A stretch of 64,000 nucleotides of DNA from Butyricicoccus faecihominis (lineage in GTDB: Bacteria; Bacillota; Clostridia; Oscillospirales; Butyricicoccaceae), in contig NZ_JANGCE010000008.1 of the NCBI RefSeq assembly GCF_024462775.1, positions 1 through 64,000 on the forward strand, written 5' to 3'. The notes beneath the pieces are model-generated. The model searched no databases, was not told the origin of the DNA, and saw nothing but the letters and a program-made list of their open reading frames with translations. The position numbers and the translations under genes were made by a program. Positions 40,243 through 49,737 of this stretch are shown here, piece by piece (position 1 is the stretch's first letter; each line of letters begins with the position of its first letter).

Positions 40243-41787
40243 TTACTTTGCAAATTCGATCGCGCGGGTCTCGCGCACCATGTTTACCTTGATCTGGCCG
40301 GGGTAGTCGAGCTCGTCCTCTATTTTGTGGGCAAGATCGCGGGCCAAAAGCAGCATCGCATCGTCCGAAATCTTATCCGGGTTGACGATGATGCGGATCT
40401 CGCGTCCGGCCTGAATGGCGTAAGAGCTGGTAACGCCGGGTGTTTCGTTGGCGATGCCCTCCAGCTTTTCAAGACGCTTGATATAGTTTTCGAGATTTTC
40501 GCGGCGCGCGCCGGGGCGGGCGGCCGAAATAGCGTCCGCCGCCTGAACGAGGCAGGCGATCACGGTCTTGGCTTCCACGTCGCCGTGGTGCGCTTCGATC
40601 GCGTGGATGATGCCGGGCGCTTCCTTGTACTTCTTGGCGAGGTCTACACCGATCTGGACATGGCTGCCCTCGACCTCGTGGTCGATCGCCTTGCCGATAT
40701 CATGCAGCAGGCCGGCGCGGCGGGCGGGGATCGGATCGAGCCCAAGCTCGCTCGCCATCATGCCGGCGATATGCGCGACCTCGATCGAGTGCATCAGCAC
40801 GTTCTGACCATAGCTGGTACGGTAACGCAGACGGCCGAGAATCTTGATGAGTTCGGGGTGGATGCCATGTATGCCGGTTTCAAACGTGGCGCGTTCGCCT
40901 TCGGATTTGATGATTTGATCGACCTCGCGGCGGGCCTTTTCAACCATTTCCTCAATGCGGGCGGGATGGATCCGTCCATCCACGATCAGCTTTTCGAGCG
41001 CCAGACGCGCGACCTCGCGCCGTACCGGGTCGAAGGAGGAAAGGGTGATCGCTTCGGGGGTGTCGTCTATGATAAGGTCAACACCAGTCAGCGTTTCGAG
41101 GGTGCGGATGTTGCGGCCCTCTCGGCCAATGATGCGGCCCTTCATTTCGTCGTTGGGCAGCGGCACAACAGACACGGTCGCTTCTGCGACATGATCCGCG
41201 GCGCAGCGCTGGATCGCGGTGGAGATGATCTCGCGGGCGGTCTGCTCGCTTTCATCCTTAACGCGCTGGTTAATTTCGCGCAGCTTAACGGCTGCGTCGT
41301 GCTGGGCTTCGGCTTCAATGGATTGAACAAGCATTTCGCGGGCCTCGTCCCGCGTCATGCTGGCGATACGCTCCAAGGCGGCCAGTTGTTCGTCCTTTAA
41401 GCGGACGCACTCTTCTTTTTCCTGCACCGTAGCGGCAAGCTGCTGGGAAAGCTCCTCGCTTTTACGATCCAGCGTGTCGGACTTTTTGTCAAGCGCTTCT
41501 TCGCGCTGAATGAGGCGGCGTTCAAGCTGCTGGGTCTCGTTGCGGCGTTCCTTCAGCTCGCGGTCGGCTTCGGAGCGCTGCTTGTGGATCTCGTCCTTGG
41601 CCTCTAAAATGGCCTCTCTCTTCTTCGTCTCACCGGCTTTAATCGCTTCATTGATGATGCGGGTCGCTTCCTTTTCAGCGCTGCCTATTTCTTTTTCCGC
41701 AACGCTCTTTCGATACAGGAATCCAATGACCACGCCGACAATGAGGCATACAATCCCGGCGATGATGGGCGGAATTAAAGTGTTCAT
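40243..41787 (-). CDS. rny: Ribonuclease Y
   Basis: A 514-residue membrane-anchored endoribonuclease that starts mRNA decay. It has one N-terminal helix ([20 protein letters not shown]), a long charged coiled coil (about residues 30-185), a KH domain ([20 protein letters not shown] near residue 215) and an HD domain ([16 protein letters not shown] near residue 350). The length and order are those of the family. A consensus promoter lies 120 bases upstream and the leader contains a GC-rich hairpin. The 3' end is the terminator duplicated by repeat copy 3. Confidence 0.97.
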   Translation of the reverse strand: MNTLIPPIIAGIVCLIVGVVIGFLYRKSVAEKEIGSAEKEATRIINEAIKAGETKKREAILEAKDEIHKQRSEADRELKERRNETQQLERRLIQREEALDKKSDTLDRKSEELSQQLAATVQEKEECVRLKDEQLAALERIASMTRDEAREMLVQSIEAEAQHDAAVKLREINQRVKDESEQTAREIISTAIQRCAADHVAEATVSVVPLPNDEMKGRIIGREGRNIRTLETLTGVDLIIDDTPEAITLSSFDPVRREVARLALEKLIVDGRIHPARIEEMVEKARREVDQIIKSEGERATFETGIHGIHPELIKILGRLRYRTSYGQNVLMHSIEVAHIAGMMASELGLDPIPARRAGLLHDIGKAIDHEVEGSHVQIGVDLAKKYKEAPGIIHAIEAHHGDVEAKTVIACLVQAADAISAARPGARRENLENYIKRLEKLEGIANETPGVTSSYAIQAGREIRIIVNPDKISDDAMLLLARDLAHKIEDELDYPGQIKVNMVRETRAIEFAK

Positions 41788-41914
41788 TGCTTCGGTTAAG
41801 TCCTCCTATTTATTTTTTTAGGTGCAATTTTGCTGGGGAAATGATTCGGTATAATGCCTTGAAACAGCCGCGCCGGTTGGCGCGGCAATATTACAGTAGG
41901 TATTATCTATAATA

Positions 41915-41943
41915 ATTGTAAAGCCTTTTGGTCAAACTGTCAA
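41915..41943 (-). promoter_or_regulatory. rny promoter
   Basis: On the minus strand TTGACA (41943-41938) and TACAAT (41920-41915) with 17-base spacing. The leader of about 120 bases includes a hairpin with arms GCCGCGCC/GGCGCGGC (near 41868-41886). Confidence 0.8.
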
Positions 41944-42004
41944 GAAAAACCCGGTGCACACGGGGCAAATTTTGGCGCTTTTTGAGAAGAACTTTTCTGC
42001 GCCC

Positions 42005-42033
42005 TTGTGACGGGCCGCCCGATTTGATATAAT
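42005..42033 (+). promoter_or_regulatory. Promoter of the pgeF-like gene
   Basis: TTGTGA (42005-42010) and TATAAT (42028-42033) are 17 bases apart, 28 bases before the ATG. Confidence 0.75.
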
Positions 42034-42060
42034 AATGGGACTGCGAACGGAGGAAATACC

Positions 42061-42861
42061 ATGGATCAAACGATGCGCCGCGTCCAAAAGGGCGCGCTGA
42101 CCTATTATGTCTGCACGCGCCTGCCGGTTCGCCACGCGTTTACGACAAAGTTCGGCGGCGTCTCCGCCGGGCCGTGCGAAAGCCTGAACCTTGGCTTCGG
42201 CCGGGGGGACACGGAGGAAAACGTGCGTAAAAACTACGCGCTGCTCGCGGACGCGCTCGGCGTGCCCGCCGCGCGCTTTACGCTCACCAAGCAGATACAC
42301 GAGGACGAGGTATCGGTCGTTTCCGAACAGGAAAGCGGCATGGGCCTGCAAAAGCCGATGGCGTGGCAGTCGGACGCGATCATCACGGCGCTTGGCGATA
42401 CGCCCCTTGTGGGCTTTGGCGCGGACTGCGTCGTAACGCTTCTGTATGATCCCGCGGCGCGGGTCTGCGGCGTGTGCCACGCGGGCTGGCGCGGCACGGC
42501 AAAGGGCATTCTCGGCAAAACCGTGGCGCAAATGGCGGAAAAGCTCGGCGCGCATCCCGAAACGATGGTGGCCGTCATGGGCCCGTCCATCCATCAGGAG
42601 TGCTTCGAGACCGATTCGGACGTGCCGGACGAGATGGAACGCCTGCTTGGCGCGATGATGCGTCCCTTTGTCATGGAAAAGGGCGAGAAATTCCACGTCG
42701 ACTTACAGGGCGTCAACGCCGCGCTTTTGGCGCGGGCGGGGCTCCGGCCGGAAAACATCGTGGACAGCGGGCTTTGCACCATGTGCGAGCACCAAACCTT
42801 TTGGTCGCACCGCCATACAAACGGCGTGCGCGGCGTGCAGGCGGGCGTGATCTGCCTGTAA
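42061..42861 (+). CDS. pgeF: Multicopper polyphenol oxidase/YlmD-type purine nucleoside phosphorylase (YfiH/PgeF family)
   Basis: A 266-residue enzyme of the YfiH/YlmD/LACC1 family. The metal- and substrate-binding residues are in LTKQIHEDEV near residue 78, GFGADCVVTLLYD near residue 119, VCHAGWRGTAKGI near residue 140 and the closing SHRHTNGVRG. Members cleave purine nucleosides with phosphate; E. coli PgeF also edits misincorporated serine in peptidoglycan precursors. It starts a likely operon with the peptide-binding lipoprotein, mnmA and an EamA gene. Confidence 0.9.
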   Translation: MDQTMRRVQKGALTYYVCTRLPVRHAFTTKFGGVSAGPCESLNLGFGRGDTEENVRKNYALLADALGVPAARFTLTKQIHEDEVSVVSEQESGMGLQKPMAWQSDAIITALGDTPLVGFGADCVVTLLYDPAARVCGVCHAGWRGTAKGILGKTVAQMAEKLGAHPETMVAVMGPSIHQECFETDSDVPDEMERLLGAMMRPFVMEKGEKFHVDLQGVNAALLARAGLRPENIVDSGLCTMCEHQTFWSHRHTNGVRGVQAGVICL

Positions 42862-42885
42862 GGACCGGGGAAGGATACGGGATAA

Positions 42886-44376
42886 ATGATAAGACAGAAA
42901 AAAAACGCGTTGGCGCTGCTGCTGGCCGCGCTCTGCCTGCTTGGCGGCTGCGGCGGCGGGGAAGAGGACGACACGCCGAAGGCCAAGGAGGATCATGTCA
43001 AGGTAAGCGACGCTTATTTTGGCCTAGCCTACTATGACACCGGCAAGCTCGACCCGGTGACGGACAACACGCGCATCAACCGCCTTGTGTGCGAGGCGAT
43101 GTACGAGGGACTTTTTGAGGTGGGCGATAATTTCACCGCCGTGCCGGTTTTATGTTCGGAATACACGGGCGACGGCACAAGCTTTGTTTTCACCCTGCGG
43201 GAGGACGCGACGTTTTGGTCGGGCGAGCGGGTGACGGCGAAGGATGTGGTGGACAGCCTGATGGCGGCGCAGGAAAACGAAAATTCACCCTACCGGGAGC
43301 GGATGCGGCAGGTTGTTTCGGTGGAAGCGCAGGGCGATAACAAGGTGTCGATCGAACTGGGCGCGCCGAACGTGAATTTCCCGCGCCTGCTCGATATCCC
43401 GGTGCGCCGCATAAGCGACGCGAATGAAAGCTTTGCCGAGGGCACCGGCCCGTTTTGCCCGGTCAAGGAAAACGGCAAATGGACGCTGACCGCGAATGAA
43501 AACTGGCACGACGGTTTCCTCGGCACGATCCGGCGCATCACGCTCGTCACCATGGTCCGGGCGGACGCCGCGGTATCGAGCTTCCAAACCGGCGATGTGT
43601 CGCTGATGCGCGAGCCGCGCATTTCGTCGAACTCCACCGCGATCAACGGCTCGGTCGACACGGTGCAAACGCCGAGCGCCAACCTGCATTATATCGGCGT
43701 GAATTTTGCCAATGAAACGCTGAAAAACAGCGCGGTACGCCGCGCGCTCAGCACGGCGATCGGCCGGAAGGGCCTGTGCGACACGCAGTTGCAGACCTTT
43801 GCCGATCCGGCGGTGCTGCCGGTCAATCCCCAGCCTTTGGGGGACGACACTTTAAAGCTGGACATGTCCGGCTCGTCCGACAGCGCGGCCGCGCTGCTGG
43901 CGGAAGCAAAGCTGGAATCCGCGCCAAGCTTTACGCTGCTGGTCAATTCGGATAACTCCTTTAAGGTCGCGGCCGCGGAACAGATCGCCGCTTCGTGGAA
44001 GGCGGCCGGCATCAGCGTCACGGTCGATAAGCGGCCCTATGACGAATATGTGGCGGCGCTGCAAGCGGGCTCGTTCGATCTGTATTACGGCACCGCGCGT
44101 TTGATGCCGGATTTCGATCTGCGGCCGCTCATTTCATCCGGCGGAGCGCTCAATTTCGGCGGATACAGCAGCGATACCATGATGCAGGCGCTTACCAACT
44201 TCCGCTCGGGGCAGGATCTGACCGGGCTGTACCAGCTTTTCGTACAGGAGATGCCGATCATACCGATCGCGTTTGAGCGCGATCAGGTGGTCATTCGCAA
44301 GGGATTGATCAAAAACTTTACGCCCGAGCCGTACAACGCCTTTGCAAACCTTGAGACTTGGGAAGAAGCGGAGTAG
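42886..44376 (+). CDS. Peptide/oligopeptide ABC transporter substrate-binding lipoprotein (SBP_bac_5)
   Basis: A 496-residue lipoprotein with signal peptide and lipobox LLGGC near Cys22, followed by a family 5 extracellular solute-binding fold. Recognisable regions are DNTRINRLVCEAMYEGLFEV near residue 65, FTLREDATFWSGERVTAKDV near residue 100 and NFANETLKNSAVRRALSTAIG near residue 275. It is slightly short for an oligopeptide-binding protein. No permease or ATPase gene is adjacent, so it must use a transporter encoded elsewhere or have another role. Confidence 0.88.
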   Translation: MIRQKKNALALLLAALCLLGGCGGGEEDDTPKAKEDHVKVSDAYFGLAYYDTGKLDPVTDNTRINRLVCEAMYEGLFEVGDNFTAVPVLCSEYTGDGTSFVFTLREDATFWSGERVTAKDVVDSLMAAQENENSPYRERMRQVVSVEAQGDNKVSIELGAPNVNFPRLLDIPVRRISDANESFAEGTGPFCPVKENGKWTLTANENWHDGFLGTIRRITLVTMVRADAAVSSFQTGDVSLMREPRISSNSTAINGSVDTVQTPSANLHYIGVNFANETLKNSAVRRALSTAIGRKGLCDTQLQTFADPAVLPVNPQPLGDDTLKLDMSGSSDSAAALLAEAKLESAPSFTLLVNSDNSFKVAAAEQIAASWKAAGISVTVDKRPYDEYVAALQAGSFDLYYGTARLMPDFDLRPLISSGGALNFGGYSSDTMMQALTNFRSGQDLTGLYQLFVQEMPIIPIAFERDQVVIRKGLIKNFTPEPYNAFANLETWEEAE

Positions 44377-44402
44377 TTTTGATTGTAAAGAAAGGAAAAC
44401 AC

Positions 44403-45434
44403 ATGGGAGAAAAGGTCGTTCTGGGCCTGTCCGGGGGGGTGGATTCGGCGGTTGCCGCCGCGCGCCTCCGGGATCAGGGCTATGAAGTGCACGGTATGTT
44501 TTTGGAGCTTGGCCTCGGCGGCGAGGAGGAAGCGAGGAAAGCCGCCGGAGAGCTGGGCGTCCCGTTTCATGTCGCCCACCGGGGGCAAGCGTTTGAACAA
44601 ACGGTATGCGCCTATTTCGCCGGGGCGTATCAAAACGCGCGCACGCCCAACCCGTGTATCGTGTGCAATCCCCTTGTCAAGTTCCGCGCGCTGACCGAGC
44701 TGGCGGACGAGCTGGGCGCGCCCTATCTCGCCACCGGCCACTATGCCCGCACCGGGCGGGACGGCGAGGGCCGCGCGCTTCTTCTGCGCGCGCGCGCAAA
44801 GAAGGATCAGACCTATATGCTCTACCGCCTGCCGCGCGAGACCGTGACGCGGTGCTTGTTCCCGCTGGGCGAGGAACCGGATAAGGACGCGGTGCGCACC
44901 GAAGCGCGCGGCCGCTCGCTCGGCGTTTCGGAAAAGCCGGACAGCATGGATATTTGCTTTATTCCCGACGGGGACGTGCCCGGCTGGCTGGCGCGGCGCG
45001 GCGCGGCCTTGCCGCCCGGCGATTTCGTCGATGAAAACGGCAAGGTGCTGGGCCGCCACAAGGGTCTGCACCGCTACACCGTGGGGCAGCGCAAGGGGCT
45101 GGGCGTCGCGGCGGAGGGGCGACTGTTCGTGCAGGCGCTCGATCCCGTGAAAAATCAGGTGGTGCTGTCGCTGCACGATGTGTACCGCAAGACCGTGCGG
45201 TTGACGGGTACGCACTATATCGCGCCCGAATTCGCGGCAAACGGCCCGTTTTCCTGCGAGGTGCGCGTGCGCTTTTCCGCAAAAAGCGACCGCGCGACCG
45301 TATATCCGGCGGGCGATACCGCCGTGATCGCGTTTGATGAGGCCGTGCGCGCCCCCGCGGCCGGGCAGTCCGCCGTGTTTTATGACGGCGATATCGTCAT
45401 CGGCGGAGGGTTTATTGAAGATGCGGCGGAATGA
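44403..45434 (+). CDS. mnmA: tRNA-specific 2-thiouridylase MnmA
   Basis: A 343-residue enzyme that puts sulfur on U34 of Lys, Glu and Gln tRNAs. The PP-loop LGLSGGVDSAV is at residue 6. The catalytic cysteines are in RTPNPCIVCN near residue 85 and in SMDICFIPDG near residue 183. The central HRYTVGQRKGLGVAA segment and a C-terminal beta domain are present. ATG 44403 fits the family start; the frame is open upstream. It overlaps the next gene by 14 bases. Confidence 0.95.
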   Translation: MGEKVVLGLSGGVDSAVAAARLRDQGYEVHGMFLELGLGGEEEARKAAGELGVPFHVAHRGQAFEQTVCAYFAGAYQNARTPNPCIVCNPLVKFRALTELADELGAPYLATGHYARTGRDGEGRALLLRARAKKDQTYMLYRLPRETVTRCLFPLGEEPDKDAVRTEARGRSLGVSEKPDSMDICFIPDGDVPGWLARRGAALPPGDFVDENGKVLGRHKGLHRYTVGQRKGLGVAAEGRLFVQALDPVKNQVVLSLHDVYRKTVRLTGTHYIAPEFAANGPFSCEVRVRFSAKSDRATVYPAGDTAVIAFDEAVRAPAAGQSAVFYDGDIVIGGGFIEDAAE

Positions 45435-46326
45435 TCAGGCTTTCGGCCACTTGATGGCGTTGTTTTCCGTGCTCGTCTGGGGCACGACGTTTGTGTTCAC
45501 CAAGGTGCTGCTGCGCACGTTTTCGCCGGTTGAGATCATGGTCACGCGGTTCGCGCTCGGCTTCGCGGCGCTGCTTCTCGTGGGGCGCGGTTGGCTGCGC
45601 GTCGCCGAACGGCGGCACGAGTGGTATTTCGCGCTCGCGGGGCTTACCGGCGTTACCCTGTATTTCTTGATGGAGAATATCGCGCTGACCTATGCCTCGG
45701 CTTCGCTGATCGGCGTGGTCGTGTCGGTCGCGCCGCTGTTCACCGCGGTCGCGGTGCGGCTGCTTAACGGCGGCGAACCGATGGGGCGGTTCTTTTTTCT
45801 GGGCTTTGCCTGCGCGCTGGCGGGGGTGGCGCTCGTGTCGTTTTCCGGCGTGCGCGAGCTGCATTTTAGTCCGCTCGGCGCGCTGCTCGGCGTGCTGGCG
45901 GCGGTCGTTTGGGGCGTTTACTCAGCGGTTATACGCAAAATCGGTGCGTTTGGCTACCAGACGGTGCCCGCGACCGCGCGCGTATTCTTTTATGGGCTGC
46001 TGTTTCTCGTGCCCGTCGCGGTGTGGGATGGTTTCCCGGCCGGTTTCGCGGCGTGGCTCCAGCCGGAGCATCTGGGCGGGCTGCTGTTTCTCGGTCTGTG
46101 CGCTTCGGCAATGTGCTTTGTCACGTGGAACCGCGCGGTACATATTCTGGGCGCGCTGAAAACGAGCGTGTATGTTTATATCGTGCCGGTGGTGACGATC
46201 GTGTTTTCCGCCATTATCCTGCACGAATCCATGACGCCGATGATGGCGGCCGGCACGGTTTTGTCGCTTGCCGGTCTGTTCCTTTCGGAAAAACGGGAAA
46301 AACAGACGCAGAACGAAACGAATTAA
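45421..46326 (+). CDS. EamA/DMT-family transporter
   Basis: A 301-residue protein with ten membrane helices in two EamA repeats. The first has FSVLVWGTTFVFTKVLLR near residue 15 and the second LGVLAAVVWGVYSAVIRK near residue 155. The family exports amino acids and metabolites. The start at 45421 lies inside the end of mnmA, with GGAGGG about 10 bases upstream. Substrate not predictable. Confidence 0.88.
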   Translation: MRRNDQAFGHLMALFSVLVWGTTFVFTKVLLRTFSPVEIMVTRFALGFAALLLVGRGWLRVAERRHEWYFALAGLTGVTLYFLMENIALTYASASLIGVVVSVAPLFTAVAVRLLNGGEPMGRFFFLGFACALAGVALVSFSGVRELHFSPLGALLGVLAAVVWGVYSAVIRKIGAFGYQTVPATARVFFYGLLFLVPVAVWDGFPAGFAAWLQPEHLGGLLFLGLCASAMCFVTWNRAVHILGALKTSVYVYIVPVVTIVFSAIILHESMTPMMAAGTVLSLAGLFLSEKREKQTQNETN

Positions 46327-46330
46327 AACT

Positions 46331-46363
46331 GCGGAACAACCATTCGGCTGTTCCGCGTTTTTT
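46331..46363 (+). terminator. Terminator of the pgeF-mnmA-eamA operon
   Basis: Arms GCGGAACA and TGTTCCGC with a 10-base loop, followed by G and a T run, 5 bases after the EamA stop. Confidence 0.75.
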
Positions 46364-47225
46364 ATTCCAGCTCTTTGAAGCCTTCGCCGTGCACGGCGTT
46401 GGTGTCGGTGGCGATGAGAAAGGCGTTCGGGTCCTCCTCATAGACGATTGCTTTCAAGCGGTGATATTCCTGCACGCGCACGACGCAAAGCAGCGCCTCG
46501 CCGCCCTGCCCGCTGTACGCGCCCCGGCTTTGTAAAAAGGTTGCGGTGCGGTACAATTCGCCGATGATGCGCGCGGCGATATTCGCGGTCTTTTCTGAAA
46601 GGATGAGCACCTGCTTGCCCCGGTCAAGGCCGTAAACGATGCCGTTTATCACCTTGCTTTGACAGAACAGCGCGATCAGGCCGAACAATCCGGCCTCAAG
46701 ATCTCGGAATACCAGCATGGACAGGCCGAGCACGATACAGTCCACGGCCATCAGCGCCGCGCCGAGCTGCACATGGGGATAGCGCCGCTCGATCAGGAAA
46801 GAAATAATATCCGTACCCGCCGTTGTGGAGCCGCGCAAAAAGATCAGCCCCAGCCCCGCGCCCACGAACAGCCCGCCGAAGATCGAGCCAAGCATGCGGT
46901 CCCCCGTGTATTGCGGAAAAAACGGCGTGACGATTAGATCGAGCACCGCGCTGCTAATCAGCAGCGTTTTGAGCGATTTCAGCGTAAACGCCCGGCCCAG
47001 CCGCGTAAACGCGGCCACCAGAATCGGCAGGTTGAGCGCCACGGTGGTCAGGCCGACCGGCAGCCCCCACAGGTGCCGCAGCAGCAGGGCAAGGCCGGAT
47101 ACCCCGCCCGGCGCGATCTGCGCGGGTTCGATAAAGCAATAAATGCCTGCCGCTAGCGCGAACGACCCCGCAAGGTCGTATACGGTATCGAGCAGCGTTT
47201 GATGGGCTGCCTGCCGCAAATGCAT
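46362..47225 (-). CDS. YitT-family membrane protein (DUF161 + DUF2179)
   Basis: A 287-residue protein with about five to six N-terminal helices (DUF161; LAAGIYCFIEPAQIAPGGVSG near residue 20 and RGSTTAGTDIISFLIERRYP near residue 135) and a soluble C-terminal DUF2179 domain (about residues 215-287, GKQVLILSEKTANIAARII). Function unknown; some relatives bind nucleotides or alter sugar phosphate transport. AAAGGGG lies 9 bases before ATG 47225. Confidence 0.88.
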   Translation of the reverse strand: MHLRQAAHQTLLDTVYDLAGSFALAAGIYCFIEPAQIAPGGVSGLALLLRHLWGLPVGLTTVALNLPILVAAFTRLGRAFTLKSLKTLLISSAVLDLIVTPFFPQYTGDRMLGSIFGGLFVGAGLGLIFLRGSTTAGTDIISFLIERRYPHVQLGAALMAVDCIVLGLSMLVFRDLEAGLFGLIALFCQSKVINGIVYGLDRGKQVLILSEKTANIAARIIGELYRTATFLQSRGAYSGQGGEALLCVVRVQEYHRLKAIVYEEDPNAFLIATDTNAVHGEGFKELE

Positions 47226-47254
47226 GGCGCGCGCCCCTTTCCAACGAAAATAAG

Positions 47255-47288
47255 AAGGGCGGCGCGGCTGACAAAGCCGCGCCGCCCT
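47255..47288 (-). terminator. Terminator after the GNAT gene
   Basis: Arms AAGGGCGGCGCGGC and GCCGCGCCGCCCTT form a perfect 14-bp stem with a 6-base loop, 30 bases past the GNAT stop on that strand. A long U tail is missing. Confidence 0.65.
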
Positions 47289-47317
47289 TGTGGTTAGGGT
47301 TTCGCATATTGCGCTTT

Positions 47318-47860
47318 TTATACGGAAAGCGCATTTTTTGCATCCTGCGGCGTGCAGAAAAAACACAGATGGTCCTTGATCTCGCCGTTATAAAGCTTTT
47401 CCGCGCGGTGCAGCATGCCCTCGTACTGGAAGCCGCACTTTTCCAGCACGCGGCGCGAGCGGGCGTTGTCCGGGTAACAGGTGGCGGAGATCAGCTCGAG
47501 CCCCATTTCAAAAAAACCGGCGCGCAGTACGGCGCCCACAGCCTCGGTCATGTAGCCGCAGCCCCAATAGTCCTCGCCCATTGCGTAGCCGAGCATGCGC
47601 GCGGCTTCGTTTTCGCGCTTGGGGTCGTGAATAATGCCGCACGAGCCCATCAGGCGGCCGTCCGCCCGGCGCACGATCGCCCACACGCTGGGCTGGTTCA
47701 AAAAAACAACGCGCAGGATATCCGCGGATTCGATCAAGCTTTCATGCGGCTTCCAGCCCGCGTTCGGCCCCACGTTCGGATCCTTGGAGTATTCGTACAG
47801 CGCCTCGGCGTCATCCTCCCGGAAGGGGCGAAGCAGCAGCCGCTTCGTATAAAGATCCAT
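47318..47860 (-). CDS. GNAT-family N-acetyltransferase (RimJ/RimL-like)
   Basis: A 180-residue acetyltransferase. It opens with TKRLLLRPFREDDAEALYEY, the start typical of Acetyltransf_3 (ribosomal-protein or small-molecule acetylases), and has the acetyl-CoA-binding region GYAMGEDYWGCGYMTEAVGAV near residue 92. The acceptor is unknown. It shares a short gap (11 bases) with the upstream DUF4180 gene and is probably in one operon with it. Confidence 0.88.
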   Translation of the reverse strand: MDLYTKRLLLRPFREDDAEALYEYSKDPNVGPNAGWKPHESLIESADILRVVFLNQPSVWAIVRRADGRLMGSCGIIHDPKRENEAARMLGYAMGEDYWGCGYMTEAVGAVLRAGFFEMGLELISATCYPDNARSRRVLEKCGFQYEGMLHRAEKLYNGEIKDHLCFFCTPQDAKNALSV

Positions 47861-47871
47861 ATGCGCTCCTT

Positions 47872-48237
47872 TCAGTGGGCCGCAAGCCGTTCCACGGCTT
47901 GCTCGGCCGTGTCGGTGAAAAAGATGTCGCCCCCCCGGTTGCTCTCCCGGATGAAATCACGCAAAGGCTTGCTGGTATAGCCGGAAAAGTCGCCGAAAAC
48001 CGCGAATTTAACTTGATAGTTGATAAAGTGCTGCAAAATCTCGCCCGCCAGACAGGTGCTGAGCGTGAAAAAATCTTCGCTCAGCGCCTGCTTGTTGACG
48101 GCGATGCGGTCGCAGTCCGCTGCGTACCGGATCGAAGCGATTAGGTCAAGCGCGCTCGATACGTCGCGGATAAGAGGGGCGTCGCTCTGGACGACCGCGA
48201 TCAGGCGGCCGTTTTGTTTGATGATTTGCTGTGTCAT
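47872..48237 (-). CDS. DUF4180 domain protein
   Basis: A 121-residue soluble protein matching DUF4180 in length and pattern: DVSSALDLIASIRYAADCDRI near residue 25, FTLSTCLAGEILQHFINY near residue 56 and a C-terminal FIRESNRGGDIFFTDT. The domain resembles STAS-like or accessory folds, but its function is not established. It lies between purA and the GNAT gene. Confidence 0.82.
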   Translation of the reverse strand: MTQQIIKQNGRLIAVVQSDAPLIRDVSSALDLIASIRYAADCDRIAVNKQALSEDFFTLSTCLAGEILQHFINYQVKFAVFGDFSGYTSKPLRDFIRESNRGGDIFFTDTAEQAVERLAAH

Positions 48238-48254
48238 AGAAATCCTTTCTGAAT

Positions 48255-48293
48255 GAAAAAAGACGCAGGGGGAGCGTGTTCACCCCACCCTGC
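48255..48293 (-). terminator. purA terminator
   Basis: On the minus strand a stem with arms GCAGGG and CCCTGC plus further G-C pairs is followed by GTCTTTTTT. It begins 17 bases past the purA stop. Confidence 0.7.
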
Positions 48294-48309
48294 ATCATTT
48301 GTTTTTGTG

Positions 48310-49581
48310 TTATTTGATTGTCATGACCTGATCGCGCGCGGGACCTACGCCCAGCATCGAGATCGGGCAATCGACGATACGTTCAAGCTCGCGGATATAA
48401 CTCTGTACAGACTGCGGCAGCTCGCTGAACGAACGGCAGGCGGTGATATCCTCGTCAAAGCCGTCGAATTCCTCATAGATCGGCTTGCAGTGCTCAAGAT
48501 CGGCAAAGTTCGCGGGGAACTCGGTCAGGCGCTGGCCCTTATAATCGTAAGCGACGCAAACCTTGAGCTTCGGCAGGCCGCGCAGCGGATCGATCTTGTT
48601 GATGACCAGTTCGGTCAGGCCGTTGACGCGCACGGCGTAGCGGGCGATGACGGCGTCGAACCAGCCCGTTCTGCGGGGACGGCCGGTCACGGTGCCGAAT
48701 TCGCCGCCGGCTTTCCGAATGTAATCGCCGGTCTCGTCGAACAGCTCGGTCGGGAAGGGGCCCTTGCCGACGCGGGTGGTATAGCTCTTGCAGATGCCCA
48801 TAATATCGCTGATGGCCGTCGGCCCGACGCCGGAGCCAATGCAGCAGCCGCCCGCGACCGGGTGGGACGAGGTGACATAGGGGTAGGTGCCCATGTCCAG
48901 ATCGAGCAGCGTGCCCTGCGCGCCCTCGAACAGCACCTGCTTGCCCGCCTTGACGGCTTCATAGGTCAGGACCGAGGTATCGCGCACATGCGCGCGCAGC
49001 CGGTCGGCATATTCCTTATATTCGCTGAGTACCGCCTCGATATCGAGCGGCTCGCCGCCGTAAACGCCGGTGATGACCTTGTTCTTGCGCGCGCAGGCTT
49101 CGCGCATCGCTTCTTCAAAGCGTTCGCCGGTGAAATCGTGCATACGTACGCCGATGCGTTCAGCCTTGTCCATGTAGGTGGGGCCGATGCCCTTCTTGGT
49201 GGTGCCGATATCGTCCCCGCCGCGCGCCTTTTCGGAAAGCGCGTCCAGTTCGAGGTGCCACGGCAGGATGCAGTGGCAGCGCGCGTCGATATAGAGCCGA
49301 TCGGTCGATACGCCCTTTTCGGCAAGGCCGTCGATCTCCTTGAGGATGGCGCGCGGATCGACCACCACGCCGGGGCCGATCACGTTTACGCAGTTCGGAT
49401 ACAGAATACCCGAGGGGATGAGCTGTAATTTATAGGTTTCGCCCTCCACCACGACGGTGTGGCCGGCGTTGTTGCCGCCTTGGCTGCGCACGACCAGATC
49501 GGCCTGCGCGGCAAAAATATCGATAAACTTGCCTTTGCCTTCATCGCCCCACTGGGCGCCTAATATCACTTTTCCGGGCAT
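48310..49581 (-). CDS. purA: Adenylosuccinate synthetase
   Basis: A 423-residue GTP-dependent enzyme that joins aspartate to IMP on the way to AMP. The P-loop GAQWGDEGKGKFIDIFA is at residue 6, the IMP-binding GGNNAGHT near residue 36, the SSHPVAGGCCIGSG segment near residue 235 and the C-terminal GVGPARDQ. Length is normal. ATG 49581 follows AGGAAAGGA. It has its own promoter (49635-49663) and terminator. Confidence 0.97.
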   Translation of the reverse strand: MPGKVILGAQWGDEGKGKFIDIFAAQADLVVRSQGGNNAGHTVVVEGETYKLQLIPSGILYPNCVNVIGPGVVVDPRAILKEIDGLAEKGVSTDRLYIDARCHCILPWHLELDALSEKARGGDDIGTTKKGIGPTYMDKAERIGVRMHDFTGERFEEAMREACARKNKVITGVYGGEPLDIEAVLSEYKEYADRLRAHVRDTSVLTYEAVKAGKQVLFEGAQGTLLDLDMGTYPYVTSSHPVAGGCCIGSGVGPTAISDIMGICKSYTTRVGKGPFPTELFDETGDYIRKAGGEFGTVTGRPRRTGWFDAVIARYAVRVNGLTELVINKIDPLRGLPKLKVCVAYDYKGQRLTEFPANFADLEHCKPIYEEFDGFDEDITACRSFSELPQSVQSYIRELERIVDCPISMLGVGPARDQVMTIK

Positions 49582-49634
49582 TGTATCCCATTCCTTTCCT
49601 ATGCAGTGCGCGCTTTGCCGCGCCATACAGTTAA

Positions 49635-49663
49635 AGTATAACATACCGGGCCGCTTTGTTCAA
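49635..49663 (-). promoter_or_regulatory. purA promoter
   Basis: On the minus strand TTGAAC (49663-49658) and TATACT (49640-49635) with 17-base spacing. Confidence 0.75.
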
Positions 49664-49737
49664 TGCCGTTTTGTGATGCTTTTGCAAACAAAACGAAAGA
49701 AAACAGAGAAGCGGTCCGGCAGGTGAAAAAATACGCG

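Noticed and set aside
42234-42590. Antisense frame opposite the pgeF-like gene
   Set aside because: The plus-strand protein has all the metal-site motifs of its family; the antisense frame has no independent support.
48253-49428. 391-codon open frame antisense to purA
   Set aside because: purA is unmistakable on the other strand. Long antisense frames arise here from the G/C-rich third codon positions; this one has no start signals or known domains.
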